A model generated the notes under the pieces. It made no database searches and had not been told where the DNA came from. It saw nothing but the letters and a program-made list of their open reading frames with translations. A DNA stretch of 64,000 nucleotides. It comes from Pedinophyceae sp. YPF-701 (taxonomy: Eukaryota > Chlorophyta > Pedinophyceae). The DNA lies in the NCBI GenBank assembly GCA_916048055.1, contig CAJZHL010000014.1:372001-436000 (forward strand), in the 5' to 3' direction. The position numbers were made by a program, and so were the translations under genes. Position 1 is the first letter of the stretch, and every line of letters starts with the position of its first letter. Positions 44,237 to 55,988 of the stretch are shown here, in pieces.

Positions 44237-45541
44237 ATGCGGCTGCGGTGCCGTGGTCCGAAGGGACAGACGAACCTGACGAATATCACAGCGGAAACCA
44301 CGGGCGACGAGCTGCTGCGGGCCGTGATCGCTCAGTGTGGCCTCACGGACGCGAATCCCGCGCAGGTCGAGCTCGCAGCGGGATTCCCTCCGACCGCCAT
44401 CGATCTCTCAGATGGCCAGAAGACGCTCGCGCAGCTCGGAGTGCAGGACGGAGACACCCTGGTGGCGAAAATAGCCGCAGTACGTCCCCGCGGCACCACG
44501 CGCCACCTCCGTCCGCTGCAGCGGCGGAGCCGCTCCCCCGCGCCGCTCGGCCCGCCGGCACGCCCCCACAGTCCCCAACCCCATGCCGTCCACGCCCGCC
44601 GCGCCCGTGCCGCCGCAGGAGGTCCGGAGACCCGTCGCCGGCGCCGCGCCTGCCTCTGGCGCACGCACGGCGTCGGAGGGCGGTCCGGCGGGGTCCGCGC
44701 TCGACTCCGTCCCGCTGAACGACGGCACGGCGGCGCGCCTGGTCCGGCGGCAGGTGCCGTCGGACAACAGCTGTCTGTTCCGCTCGATAGGGTACGTGCT
44801 GGAGAAGACCATGGACGCGGCGGGGAAGATGCGGGCGACGGCGGCGCAGGTGGTGAGCAGCGACGCCACGACGTACAACGGCGCGTTCCTCGGGCGCGAG
44901 AACGAGGAGTACGTCGCGTGGATCCTCGACGACATGTGCGGAACCCCCCCCCCCTGCCTGACAGTGTGAAAGTGCCTGCCCTGGGTGCTGCGCCGCGCCG
45001 CGGTGCGACGGGGACGAGGTGCACGGCCGTGGTGTGCAGAAACTGGGGCGGCGCGATCGAGCTGTCGATCTTTTCGCAAGTGTTTTTGACGGAGATCGCG
45101 GCGTTCGACGTTCAGACGCGGCGGGTCGACGTGTACGGCGAGGGGAGCGGGCACGAGCAGCGCGTCATGGTCGTCTACAACGGCATCCACTACGACCCGC
45201 TCGGTGCGCGCCGCGGCGCCCCCGCGCCGCCCGGCACGCGGTCTGCGTTGTTCGTTTGCGCACTCACGTCGGTCGCGCTCCGTGTGCGCGCAGTCGTCGT
45301 CGAGAAGCCCGGCGCGCCGCAGGAGGAGGACGTGGCGCTGCTGGAGGTCGGGTCCGCGCGGTGCGACGCGGCGATGGCGGCGGCCGCGGAGCTGGTGCGG
45401 TCCTGCAACGAGCAGCGGAAGTTCACCGACGTCGCGGGCTTCTCGCTGAGGTGCGGGGTGTGCGAGAAGGGCCTCAAGGGGCAGAAGGAGGCCACGGAGC
45501 ACGCAGCGGCGACGGGACACGCGAATTTCGTCGAGTTCTGA
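44237..45541 (+). CDS. OTU1: OTU1/YOD1-type deubiquitinase
   Basis: Cysteine protease that removes ubiquitin; the family acts with Cdc48/p97 in ER-associated degradation (known). Four exons: 44237-44479, 44619-44935, 45040-45203, 45294-45541; phases 0, 2 and 1 all match; 323 residues. An N-terminal ubiquitin-like (UBX-like) domain (MRLRCRGPKGQTNLTNI) is followed by a Pro/Ala linker. The OTU domain has catalytic PSDNSCLFRSIGY (Asp and Cys), NWGGAIELSIFSQVF and catalytic His in YNGIHYDPL. A C-terminal C2H2 finger (CGVC...H...H in the last exon) completes the domain order of yeast Otu1 and human YOD1. All key residues are present. Confidence 0.95.
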   Translation: MRLRCRGPKGQTNLTNITAETTGDELLRAVIAQCGLTDANPAQVELAAGFPPTAIDLSDGQKTLAQLGVQDGDTLVAKIAAVRPRGTTRHLRPLQRRSRSPAPLGPPARPHSPQPHAVHARRARAAAGGPETRRRRRACLWRTHGVGGRSGGVRARLRPAERRHGGAPGPAAGAVGQQLSVPLDRVRAGEDHGRGGEDAGDGGAGGEQRRHDVQRRVPRARERGVRRVDPRRHVRNPPPLPDSVKVPALGAAPRRGATGTRCTAVVCRNWGGAIELSIFSQVFLTEIAAFDVQTRRVDVYGEGSGHEQRVMVVYNGIHYDPLGARRGAPAPPGTRSALFVCALTSVALRVRAVVVEKPGAPQEEDVALLEVGSARCDAAMAAAAELVRSCNEQRKFTDVAGFSLRCGVCEKGLKGQKEATEHAAATGHANFVEF

Positions 45542-46214
45542 CGAGCTAGCGCGCCGGGTCGCTTCGTTGCGCGGCGGCTGTTGCGTTCGGCGCTGCTTCT
45601 GCCTGGGCGGTGCCGGCGGGGCGTCGTGTTTTGTGACTCGCTGTGAAGCGGCAGATCACGCCAGCCCGCTTTGCTCAGCTCGTCTCCGCAGCGCACCGCC
45701 AACGACAGCAAGTTTGCGCGCGACACAACAGGCAGAGACCGTGATGCCGCGCACGGGACGGGACGCTGTGGCACGACCGCATTTGTGAGGTCGTCGGGAC
45801 CTGCGCGGGGGCCGTGTCGCTGAGGAAAGTGCACCGAGGGGAGTCTCGAATATGGGACCCCCCTGCTGAGCACGATCGGGAGCGGGGCGAGCCGAGAAGA
45901 ACACCTGCGCCGGCAGTTCGCGGCCGGCATTGCTCCCCTGCTACGGCGTGCGACGACTGCTGGCAAGTCTGAGATCAGTTTCATTGGAGGCCGCTCACGC
46001 ATACGCAGCGTGTAGGTTGCAGGCGCACCTGGCGAGCGAGGAGCGCGACTTCGTCGTTGTTTCCGTGGCATGTTTGTTCAGTAGGTCCCACCGCGCGAGG
46101 CCGCTTGCACGGGCCTTCATGGCACGGCCTATCCTAGGACAACGGGCTAGCTGTCCACTGCAGATGAGCGTCTGAGCGCTCCCCGGGCCCTCAGGCGGCG
46201 CCTCGAGGTCCTCC
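45542..46214. other. Intergenic spacer between OTU1 and LIG6
   Basis: 673 bp; no gene, tRNA or repeat recognised. Expected to hold the OTU1 3' UTR and the LIG6 promoter. Confidence 0.35.
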
Positions 46215-49200
46215 ATGCCGCGCGACACTGTTCCTCCACACAAGCTCGTACCACACACCGACTTCGCCGTCGATGCCTTCCAGTACGCGGCAGCAGCAGC
46301 GACGAAGCACACTGGAGCTTCCCGCCCGGGCCGTGGAATTCGCGCCTGGTTCCTTTCGCACGCCCACAGCGACCACTACACGGGCCTGACGGAACGATGG
46401 GACGCTGGGCCGATATACTGCTCCTCGATTACGGCGGACCTGCTCCAGCACCTGCTAGGTGACGCCCTGAATGACCACACCGTGCTCTCGTGTCAGCAGA
46501 TGCAGCTGCCGCCTGCCGTGCGCTTCAGTTCAAGTGCGTGCGTTCAGGCGGCTCCTTCCCACCGACTGAGCTGAACATGAAGTCATCACGTTGCACTGTG
46601 CCGTCGCAGGTGTTCCCGAGTCGCTCCTGCACCGGCTGCCGATGGACACCCCCACGGACGTCATGGGCGTCGAGGTCACCCTGATCGACGCGAACCACTG
46701 CCCCGGGGCCGCCATCCTCCTCTTCAAGCTCCCCAGCGGAGCGCGCTACGTCCACACCGGGGACTTTCGGTTCTCCCCCAGGATGATCGAAGACCCGCAT
46801 CTGCAGCGCTTCGTCGGCTGCGACGTGCTGTACCTCGACACGACCTACGGAGCCTCCCAGAAGCACGCGTGAGCTTCACACCCCCCTGGACAGCATGCAC
46901 AGTTGGTGTTGTTGCCGAGTTCAGCGGACCGCCAACAGCGCACGCCCCTCGATGCGAGTGCGCGCAGGTTCGGCCCCCAGGAGGAGAGCATCGAGTACAT
47001 CGCGAGCACCGCCGCGAAGGTGCTGGAGGAGGGGCAGAAGGCCAACGTCACGGTCGCCGTTGCCATCGCGACGTACGGGGTGAGTCTTTCAGCGCCCGAC
47101 CTGGCGTTCAACGTCGACGCTGTGCAGAATGTTGCCCACAGGCTCTCTGCCGCCCCCCACCTGCCCACATATCTCAAGAACCGACGTATATATGTTTTTG
47201 TATGTTTTCCCGGCCGCGTTGCGCAGGTCGGCAAGGAGAGGATTCTCACGGCCGTGCACCAAGCGACCGGGGTTCCGATCTGCGTCGACGACCGGCGCCT
47301 GGGCGTCCTCAGGCTCCTGCGCCTGACAGACGTTGACGTCGACAGTGCGTTCACCACGGACCGTGCCGCGACGTCCGTCCACGGCGTGCGGTGGAACGTC
47401 ATCGGCGAGACGTGGCCGTTCTTCCGCCCAAACTTCCAGGCCATGGAGGAGCTGCGCGAGGACCTCGGCGTCGACCGTCTGGTAGGGTTCGTGCCCTCGG
47501 GGTGGGTGCACAGCGCCCGGGACCGCGTGCGGAAGAAAGGCCCCCTGGAGGTGCACGTCGCGCCGTACTCCGAGCACAGCAGCTTCCCGGAGCTCGTCGA
47601 GCTGCTGAAATTCATCAAGCCGGGCGAAATGGTGCCCACCGTGGTCGGGGGAGGGGGGGGAGTCAACGGGGGGCCCAAGGCGAGAGCGCGCGAAGAGCGC
47701 AAGCTGCTCAAGCTCTTCTCGCCGTACCTGCACGGGTCCATGGCGAAGGCGGCGTTCATCTCCTCGGCGTTCGGGGGCGGGGCGAAGCAACAACAAGAAC
47801 CGAGCGGAGAACGGCCTGTGCAGGGGAACGCCGCGCCGGACGATGAGACGCGCGGAGATGCAGCGGAACAGAACGGTGATGACGCGGGTCCGGGTACTGT
47901 TCCGGCCTCGGGCGAGCACGACGCCAACGGCGAGCACGACGATGATGCCACGAATCAACCGCGGAGCGACGACGGGGACGGCTCCGACAGCGACGGCATC
48001 GTCATCGTGAGCAAGAACAATGTACAGCCTGGCGAGCGGAAAGGAAAGCGGAGAGAAGCTGACGGCGGGGCGCCGACGCGCGATCCAGACTGCGGCGACT
48101 CGCAGCTGTCGCCGGCGAAGGCAGCAGCGGTGGACGAGGTGCTCGCGGTGCTCGGAGAGGAGCTGCAGCGAGAGGAGGTGGTCGGCCTGCTGCGTGCGTC
48201 GCAGTGGCGGCCCCAGGACGCCATCAACAAGCACCTGGACGGTTCAAAGGCGGCGTCGCCGGCCAAGGGCACGACGGCGGGCGTAAAGCGGCCCCGACCT
48301 TCGCAGGACACGCCGAAGGGCTCGACGAAGCGGGGCAGCACGCCGCGCGCATCAGGACGACAAGCAGGGGGCGGCGCGAAAAGGGCGAAGACGGCGGGGG
48401 GCGGCGCAGCCCAGCGCAGCATCCTGTCGTTTTTTGCCCCCAAGCCGGGGGCAGCGAAGCAGGAAGCCGAGCCCGCCGCGGAGCCCGAGGTATTGGAAGA
48501 CGGCAGGTCCACGCCTGCGGAGGCGAACGGGAAGACTGCGGTGAGAAAGGGCGCAAGTGGGGGGGCGCTCGCGCACGAGGGTGCGAATTCCGCGCCGCTG
48601 TCCGTCTCGGACGACGAGCGGCCTGCGTCGCCCGCGCAGGATTCGCGTACCACGCAGCCGGACCCGGCGTGGCACTCTGAGCGCCGGGAGCAGCAGCCAG
48701 AGCATGAGGTGGAGGTCAGCACTCAAGATGAGAAGAAGAACCCCGCTGCCTCGATATTCCAGGGTGCGAAAAGCGCATCCGTTCCAGCAGCTTCGATCGC
48801 AGCCGACATCACCGTGCCCCTCGCGGACTACGACCCCGAAAAGGCAGTTGCCTGGGGCTCCGAAGACGAGGTTCCCTATCTGCACGTCGCAAACACACTC
48901 GAGGTCCTGGCGTCCACGTCCGGCCGCAACGCCGGCTCCGATGCGCTGACCAACATGTTCAGGTCCGTGTTCGCGCTGCGTCGCTCCGAGATCACCGACG
49001 TCGTGTACGCGACGATCGGGAAGCTGGCGCCCGACTACGAGGGCGGCGCCGACATGGGCGTCGGAGGCAGCACCGTCATCCAGGCCATCTGCGAGGCGAC
49101 GGGCACGCAGCGCGCCCGCATCTCGAAGCTTTACCGCGAGACCGGCGACCTCGGTGACGCGGCGGGGAAGCTGTCGGGCGGGCAGGCGCTGCTGCGCGCC

Positions 49201-50996
49201 CCCAAGCCCCTCACCGTCGCGAAAGTGATGGGCACGCTGCGGAAGATCGCCGCCGCGCAGGGGTCCGGCTCGCAGCTCCAGAAGCGCTCCGCGGCCGTCG
49301 GTCTCCTGCGCGCGTGCCGCGGATGCGAAATGCGCTTCCTGGTGCGCACGCTCTCGTCCAACCTGCGCGTCGGCGCGGGCTGGCGCACGGTTCTGGCCGC
49401 GCTGGGCCGCGCCGCGCTCCTCGACGAGGAGCGCCGGAACGGCAGCGCGCCGACGTCGGTGCCAAAGAAGCGCCTCGACGCTGCGGGGCAGCTGGTGCTG
49501 GACGCGTACCAGACGTGCCCGTCGGTGAACGAGGTCGTCGACGCGCTGCTGGCCGGGCCCGTCGAGGACCTGCCGGCGCGCAGCGGTGCGCGGCTGATGG
49601 CGCCCGTCCAGCCAATGCTTGCAATCCCCGTGTCGCCAGGTACGCACGCGACGCACGTTGCACCGCGATGTCCGCCACGGCGCCTTGCGTCACGGCGCCT
49701 TGCGCGGCTCCCGCGGCCCTGGTGTCTCGCTCATGTCGGGGGGCACTGCTGCTGTGCTCTCGTGCAGACGTCGAGGACCCCGCGGCGTGGGCCGTGACCA
49801 AGCTCGGCCTGCCTTTCCTCGCCGAGCACAAGTACGACGGCCAGCGCATCCAGGTGCATCTGTCCAGGGACGGCCGGGCGCGCGTCTTCTCCCGCAACTG
49901 CGAAGACCGCACCAAGGCCTTCCCGGACGTCGTCAAGGCCCTGGCAGCGGCCTCGCGACGCGACACGCTCATCGTCGATGCGGAGGTCGTCGGCATCGAC
50001 TGGCTGCCCGGCGTCAGCCGCGAACAGTGGCGGCCGGACGGCACCGGAGGTGCGGCGCGGCCGTACCGCCTGCGAGCCTTCCAGGAGCTCGCCACGCGCC
50101 CGCGCGGGAGCAGCACCACGACGGAGCCGCCTCCCGCCACGCCGGACATCGAGGTCTGCGCCTTCTGCTTCGACTTGTTGCTCGAGGACGGAGAGAGCCT
50201 CCTGCCGCTGCCGCTGAGCGAGCGGCGCGCGCGGCTCGCGGCGGCGATCGCGCCCACGACCGGCGTCGTCGAGGTCGCGCAGGGCACGGTGATTTCCGCG
50301 GACGACGCGGCGGGCGCGGAGTCCGACAGCACGGCACCAGCGGCGGCGCAAATCATGCAGCACATGTCGGAGGCGTGGGCCGCGGGGGCCGAGGGGCTGG
50401 TGCTCAAGGCGCTGCCTGACAAGGGCCATCCCGTGCCAGCGCCGGAGCTTCCGCTCGCGCCCGTGCCGTCGCGGTACGAGCCGGGGAAACGTTCGCAGTA
50501 CTGGATCAAGATGAAGCGGGACTATTTGAAGGAGCTCAGGGACTCGCTGGACGTGGTGGTGATCGGAGCGTGGTTCGGGACGGGGCGGAAGCACAAGTGG
50601 CTGTCGCCGTTCCTGCTCGCGGTGCGCGACCCCGACTCGGGCGACCTGCAGTCCCTGTGTCGCTGCATGTCCGGGTTCAGCGACGCGTTCTACCAGGAGG
50701 CGACGGCGCGGCTGCTCGCGAAGGCCGTGGAGGTGCCGCCGCCGTACTACCGCACGGGGGAGTCCCCCGCGGTGTGGTTCGGGGGGGAGTTGGAGGTGTG
50801 GGAGATCACGGGCGCGGACCTGAGCATCAGCCCGGTGCACCGCGCGGCGGAGGGCCGCGTCGCGGGCGCGGCGGGGGGCGTCGCGCTGCGCTTCCCGCGG
50901 TTCCTGCGCGTGCGGCCGGACAAGACCGCCGACGAGGCCACTGACGCCGCCAGGGTTGCGGACATGTACGCGGCGCAGACACGGCGGGCGCAGTGA
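46215..50996 (+). CDS. LIG6: DNA ligase 6: SNM1/Artemis-type nuclease fused to ATP-dependent DNA ligase
   Basis: Five exons: 46215-46533, 46610-46868, 46968-47079, 47227-49639, 49768-50996; all phases match; 1443 residues, close to the ~1400 of Arabidopsis LIG6. The N-terminal metallo-beta-lactamase/beta-CASP part has HAHSDHY, DANHCPGA, HTGDFR, LDTTYG and a C-terminal APYSEHSSF. The linker (residues ~480-780) contains an acidic patch followed by GIVIVS (SUMO-interacting type), a UBA/CUE-like helix bundle at ~530-569 and a PCNA-binding box QRSILSFF near residue 625. The ligase part has the DNA-binding domain, active-site Lys 1056 in HKYDGQR, EGLVLKAL, WIKMKRDY and an OB domain. Plant LIG6 acts in repair and seed longevity (known). 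A TGTAA at 51115, 119 nt past the stop, could be the polyadenylation signal. Confidence 0.95.
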
Positions 50997-51270
50997 CGGC
51001 GGCCGGGCCCCGGGGAGACGCGCGTGTGTGCGTTGTAGTCTTCACATGCCGTAACGGGCGTTCGCGACGACGGCCTCAGGACGTCGCGTGCGTTGATGAA
51101 TGGAGTACATGCCCATGTAATGCGGGCTCGGTGGAGCAGCACTGCGGGGCGCTCGACGGCGCACGGGGTCGCGATGGAGCAGTGGCTGGCGGCGCGCGGG
51201 TGCGCAGCCCAGAGGCGGGCAAAATCCAGCCTGAGCAGCAGGGGGGGGAGTGTCCCGACGCAGCGTGCGC

Positions 51271-52787
51271 CTAGGCCTCCTCGTGCTTGCGCGAGCGCGC
51301 GCCGAGCCGCACGTCGCGGCCCCGGCTCTTGCCGACGCCGACGAGCGCCATCTGCGACCGCACCCCGGCGCCCGTCGCCGCCCGCGCCCCGCGGAACGAC
51401 GGGTCGGAGGCCCAGCGCTTGAAGTCGTCCGCGATGCGGTTCATGAACGGCTTCTGGATCAGCCCGACCGTGCTGCCCATCCCCGTCGCGATCGTCGACT
51501 CCAGCAGGCCCTTGGGGACCAGCTTGAACGGGCCCGGCGGCTCGCCGCCCAGCTGCAGCGGAACAGCACACGGCGCCGCGGGCGTCAGCAGGGGGCGCGA
51601 ACCGCGGCGACACGGACGCGCGCGCGCGCGGGAAGCCGAGCAGAGGGCATCGGGCGCGCGCATTCGGGGCGCGGGTGCGTCGCGGGGTCGGCACCTCGAG
51701 GTTCGTGGAGCAGTACACGTGGGAATCCTTCCCCGCCGACTGCCAGGAGAACTTGGTGGAGCCGACGACGGTGACGGCCTCGTTGAGCGCGCGGATGATG
51801 GCCTGGGACCCCTGCGAGGGCGCGGGGCCGCGGGGAGCCCGGGTGTGCCTACCAGATAATGGCCGGTGCGGATGACGACGGGCGCGACGCGCCTGCCGCG
51901 GATGCCTATCGCGGCGGGGCTAGGGGTCGACGTGCATTCCGGGCGGCGCGGGAACGCGCGCGACTAGAGGCCGGGCGTCCCCTGCGCGTGAGCATTCCCC
52001 GAGGGCGGGCTCGCACGGCGCGGGGGCGACGCGGCGGCGCGCGTGGCGCGTGTGTCGGGCGCGAACCTGGAGCTCGAACTTCTCGACGTGCATGACGAGC
52101 GCCGGGTGGTCCCCTTCGATGCGTTCCGCGCGCAGGAGGACGTGGGGGCTGATTTTCAGGTCGAAGATCCTCATGTCCGGGACTACCAGCTCGAGGTGGT
52201 CGTTTCCGGCGAGGGTCATCTTCGCTCCTGCACGATACAGGGGCGGAGCAGCCGCAGGGATGGGTTTCGGGCGGTGCGTCCGCGGGCATAGGCTGCCCGA
52301 GCGCCGAGGCTAGCAACAGAGGCGACCTGGCCGGGCACTGCGGGCTGCCAGGTCCACGGAGGGGCCTAGGCCGCCAGCGCGGTGGCCGACATCGGAGAAC
52401 GAATTACGAGGAGCGTGATGGTCCGTGCAGACCGAGCACGCGCTGCGCACGGGCGCCGCGCGGACGGTCACCGTCTCGTCCACAGGTCGTCCTGAGAAGC
52501 GCTGCGAGCCGGGCGCGCGCGCGGACGAGCCGTGCGTCCGGACGAGCACGAGCCACCGGGGGCGCGCGCGGCGACCGCCCGAGGCCCGCTCCGTTCCCCA
52601 GCGGCCCGCGCGGGTTCCATCTCTGCCCCAGAGCACGGGGACGGTCAAGCGGGCGCGCACCGAGCGGGAGCTGCAGCTGCGCGAACTCCTCGAGCGGCAT
52701 CCGCATATACCGGTCCAGGGACAGCGAGGGGTCCGCGTTGTCGTGCACCTTCGCCGACGAAAACGCCTCCACCGGCACCTGCACCAT
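51271..52787 (-). CDS. DUF1997-family protein
   Basis: Four exons: 52787-52661, 52227-52067, 51811-51695, 51552-51271; phases 1, 0 and 0 match; 228 residues. Blocks read SLDRYMRMPLEEFAQLQLPLG, then LELVVPDMRIFDLKISP and HPALVMHVEKFELQ. GSTKFSWQS follows, with GPFKLVPKGLLESTIATGMG and FMNRIADDFKRWA at the end. This is the pattern of the plant/cyanobacterial DUF1997 family, often plastid-located (known), function unknown. The start is uncertain: another in-frame ATG lies at 52826, and a transit peptide could be encoded by a missed upstream exon. Convergent with LIG6, 274 bp apart. Confidence 0.78.
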
Positions 52788-54399
52788 CGACACGCAAGTC
52801 GCGCCGCGCGCGTCAGCTCCGCGCATCGCACAGCGTTCGAACGCCCGGGACACGCGCGTTGCGGCCAGTTCTACGCCGCTGGGCGCGGCAGCGGCGCAAT
52901 GGCGCTCCCTGCCGCGCAGGAACGCGGGGCAAGTGTCCAGGCCAAGAGCTGCCCAGCTGCAGCTCTCGTGGGGCGACGCGCGCGGCGGGGCGCGGGCCGG
53001 GGAGACACGCGCGGGGCGGCGGGGGCGCTCACCCGCACGTAGCTCCCGCTCTCTCCTCGCCCGTTGCCCTGTCCGAAAACGCGCGCGGCCGCGCAGCGCG
53101 CGGGGCGCCGGTGGCTGTGTGCGAGTGGCGGTGGGGGCGCGCCCAGGGGCGTGCGCGCGGCCGGGGGCGCCCGCGGCGCGGCGCGCGGGACGGTCCTAGA
53201 GCTGCATGGCTGGCACGCGGCCAACGCCGACGGCATCGCCTCTGGCGTGCGGCGCGGCGGGCTCAGTCGAGAGGTAGTAGGCTATCTGGAATGCGAAATT
53301 CACGAATGCGGATGGCTCGTTCGCTTCCTGGGTGCTCCTGGTGCACGCGTCCGGTGGTCCGCGTCGCAATGCGCGGGCCGGCGCGGCCAGCAGCGCCTCG
53401 AGCACGCCGTGGAAGGAGGTGTGTCGCTCCCTGGTCCCCACTCCCCCCCCGGCCCGCACAGCCGTACGCCCGGCGGCGCGTCAACGCTGGCCCGGCGGGC
53501 AGGCGCGGGCGCGCTGGCAGCTCGCCGGCGGGCGTCGGAGGGGCCGCGCGCTGCCCACGTGTCCGGTCCCACCCGCGCAAAGGTCCCCTGCAACCACAGA
53601 CGCAGTCAACTGCGGGTGGAGGTCGCGGGCCGCGGCGGCGTGAGCCAGCGCGCGGCGCGCCATGCAGCCCTGGGCCAGCGGTATCCAGGGCGGAGTCACG
53701 CGGCGCGGGTTCCGGCGTGGAGGGCGTGCGTCGGCCCGCATGTGAACACGGCGTTCACTGCTTCCCGGAATGCGTCGCCACGGACGGATCGGAGCGCGGG
53801 CTGCGGTTGACAGACCTCGCGTCTTTCGATGAAAGTGCCAAAGGAATCGTCGGGATGGTCCAGCGCGCCCCCGGCGGCCCCTGCAGCTCCGCGCTGGACC
53901 GGCGCCACGCCGGGGTGTGACCGCAGCCCTGGGGGGAATCCCGCGGTTCCCGGACCGCGAGAGGCCCGGCCGCGCGCGCATGGTATCGCGAGGGGCATCC
54001 CAGGAGGATGGCGGCCGGTCTGCGCCGCTCGCCTGGACGCACCGCCGCCCCAACCTCAATCCTCTCGCACGTTTCGCGAACGCGCGCCTTGTCCGCGGAC
54101 TCCAGGGGCGATGCCGCCGTGGCCGGTGATTTTCATTGCATATCATCACGGCTTGCGCCCCGTCGGCCTCCGAATCCGGCCTTGCTCGACGCGCCGGCAA
54201 TAGGGGAGTTTTATCGGATGGTGCGGAGGCGCCGCCCGGCTCTTCGGCGGCCCCGCGCGCGTGCGTGCCGCCATATTCACGCACCCCGCACATGAGGCTG
54301 CTCGTTTGATCGCAAGGCGAGCGCTTGCGAACCACATACAGTCGCGTCCGAGGATACGCAGTTGGAGGACGTGGGCTCGCACCGCGCCGACGAGCAGCG
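52788..54399. promoter_or_regulatory. 1.6 kb divergent intergenic region
   Basis: Separates the DUF1997 gene (minus) from the ERF gene (plus). One weak coding hint on the minus strand is listed separately (53196-53459). Otherwise only GC-rich open frames without motifs. Confidence 0.4.
53196..53459 (-). other. Possible small gene or terminal exon (weak)
   Basis: The minus-strand frame reads SFHGVLEALLAAPA, then EANEPSAFVNFAFQIAYYLS, ending at a TAG at 53196. The composition is more protein-like than its surroundings, and a CACCCAG acceptor precedes EANEP. No homologue recognised, no upstream exon found. Confidence 0.2.
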
Positions 54400-55988
54400 A
54401 TGGCGCAGGCGTCTGCGCCCGTCCCGCCGATTGGCCAGCAAATAGGCGCCGGGCGCGGTCCGGGGCACCCGCAGGACGGCAACAAGGGCGGATTGAGCTC
54501 CCTCTTCATGGAGAGCGCGGCCCCCCCAGGCTCCGCGGCGCTCGCGGCCCCCTCGATGACGTTGCCGGTGCCCATCCCGGGCTCCGCGGGTCTCTCGTCC
54601 GCCCCGTCGGCCGCGTTCAGCCTGCCCACAACCATGCCGATGTGGGTGCCCGCTCAACCTGGTGTATTAATGCCGGGCTTCCTGCCGCCCCCGAGCGGCT
54701 CGAGCACGCCCATCTACATCGGCTCGGCCGCCAGGCACAGCGGCAAGCCGGACAGCGGGTCGACGCTGCAGACGGGCTGCTCTCCGACCGGCACGGAGCC
54801 GAGCGCTGCCCAGACCGTAGTGCAAGGCGCGCCAGCGCACCGCCGCTTGAACCGCACGTCGATGCAGGGCGCGACCCCGGGCTCGCTCAAGGCCAATGCA
54901 CAGGTGCGAATGCGCGCGCGCGCGCGCCAAGGCTCGCTGCCGCGGCCAATCTGGCCGGGTCCAAATGAGCCCGTGCGGTTCGGCGGCCATCCGGGAAAAC
55001 CTCCGACGCGGCGCCCCTCGCCCGCAGATCGCCAAGGCAGGCGGCGGCCCAATCAAGTACCGTGGAGTGCGGCAGCGCCCGTGGGGCAAGTTCGCCGCCG
55101 AGATCCGGGATCCGACCAAAGGCGCTCGACTTTGGTTGGGCACGTTCGACACCGCCGAGGAGGCCGCGCGCGCATACGACCGCGCCGCCCGATCCATTCG
55201 CGGCCCGAAAGCCGTCACCAACTTCCAGATCGAGGACGGGGACTTCGAGGAGCCCGTCAGCGCCAAGGTGAGCATCGTCGCGCTTCTGGTCCGTTTGCGT
55301 CGCCGCGGCCTCGGCCGCGCCTCCCGCGCGCGCGCACGCGCCCCCCACACTCTGCTCGGGCAAACCTACCGCGCCATCGCCGACGTTGTCCCCAACTGCG
55401 GCACCCAGCGGGCCTAGCCCCTCGTACCAATCGAGCCCGTCGTTACGCCTCGCGACACGCTTCCCCCGCCAGCTGGCCGGCAAACTGCCCTCCCCAGATT
55501 CTCACCTCCCGCCCACGCCGCCCGTCGGCGCCCCCCGCATCGCCTACAACGCGCTGTCGCCACCTCAAGGTCACGCCCGCTCTGTGCGCCTGCAGGACTT
55601 CCACTTGCTCGCGCAGTCCGCTCCGGTCCACACCGGCGACCTCGAGGCCCGCTTCGGCGGCTCCAGGGCACGCCCGACGCACTCGGAGGAGACGGACGAG
55701 AAAGTCGAGCCGCAGCCGACGCGGCGATCCTCCAGGAGGTGCGCGCCTGCCTCGCTGGGGACGCGCCGCCGCGCGCGCCGCTCCCGGACGCGCGTGGGCC
55801 CGCGCTCCCGCTCGCGGCGCACTTGTCGCGCGTGCGAAGCGCTCGGCGGGCCGGCGGAGCGTCGCGCGCGCCCTGTGTTGCCGCGGCTGAGCCGGGTGGT
55901 TGACTGGGACTTCAACTGCAGGCACGAAAACAAGGAGATGGAGGACCTGGCCGAGGCGCTGCTCATGCTGGGCGGCATGGACGCGTGA
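54400..55988 (+). CDS. AP2/ERF-domain transcription factor
   Basis: Proposed exons: 54400-54903, 55028-55267, 55498-55569, 55596-55738, 55922-55988; phases 0, 0, 0 and 2 match; 341 residues. Exon 2 encodes almost exactly one AP2 domain: [46 protein letters not shown]. The WG and WLG motifs and RAYD are ERF-type, and the Ala and Asp typical of ERF rather than DREB base contacts are present (AAEIRD). The N-terminal 168 residues are Pro/Ser/Gly-rich, as in activation regions. The C terminus ends [20 protein letters not shown], an acidic helix that could bind a co-factor. Exon 3 (24 codons, basic) is the least certain part. Nuclear DNA-binding role inferred from the domain. Confidence 0.85.

Noticed and set aside
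52871-53236. 121-residue minus-strand frame as a 5' exon of the DUF1997 gene
   Set aside because: Arg/Ala/Pro-rich shadow frame without donor in phase to the first supported exon.
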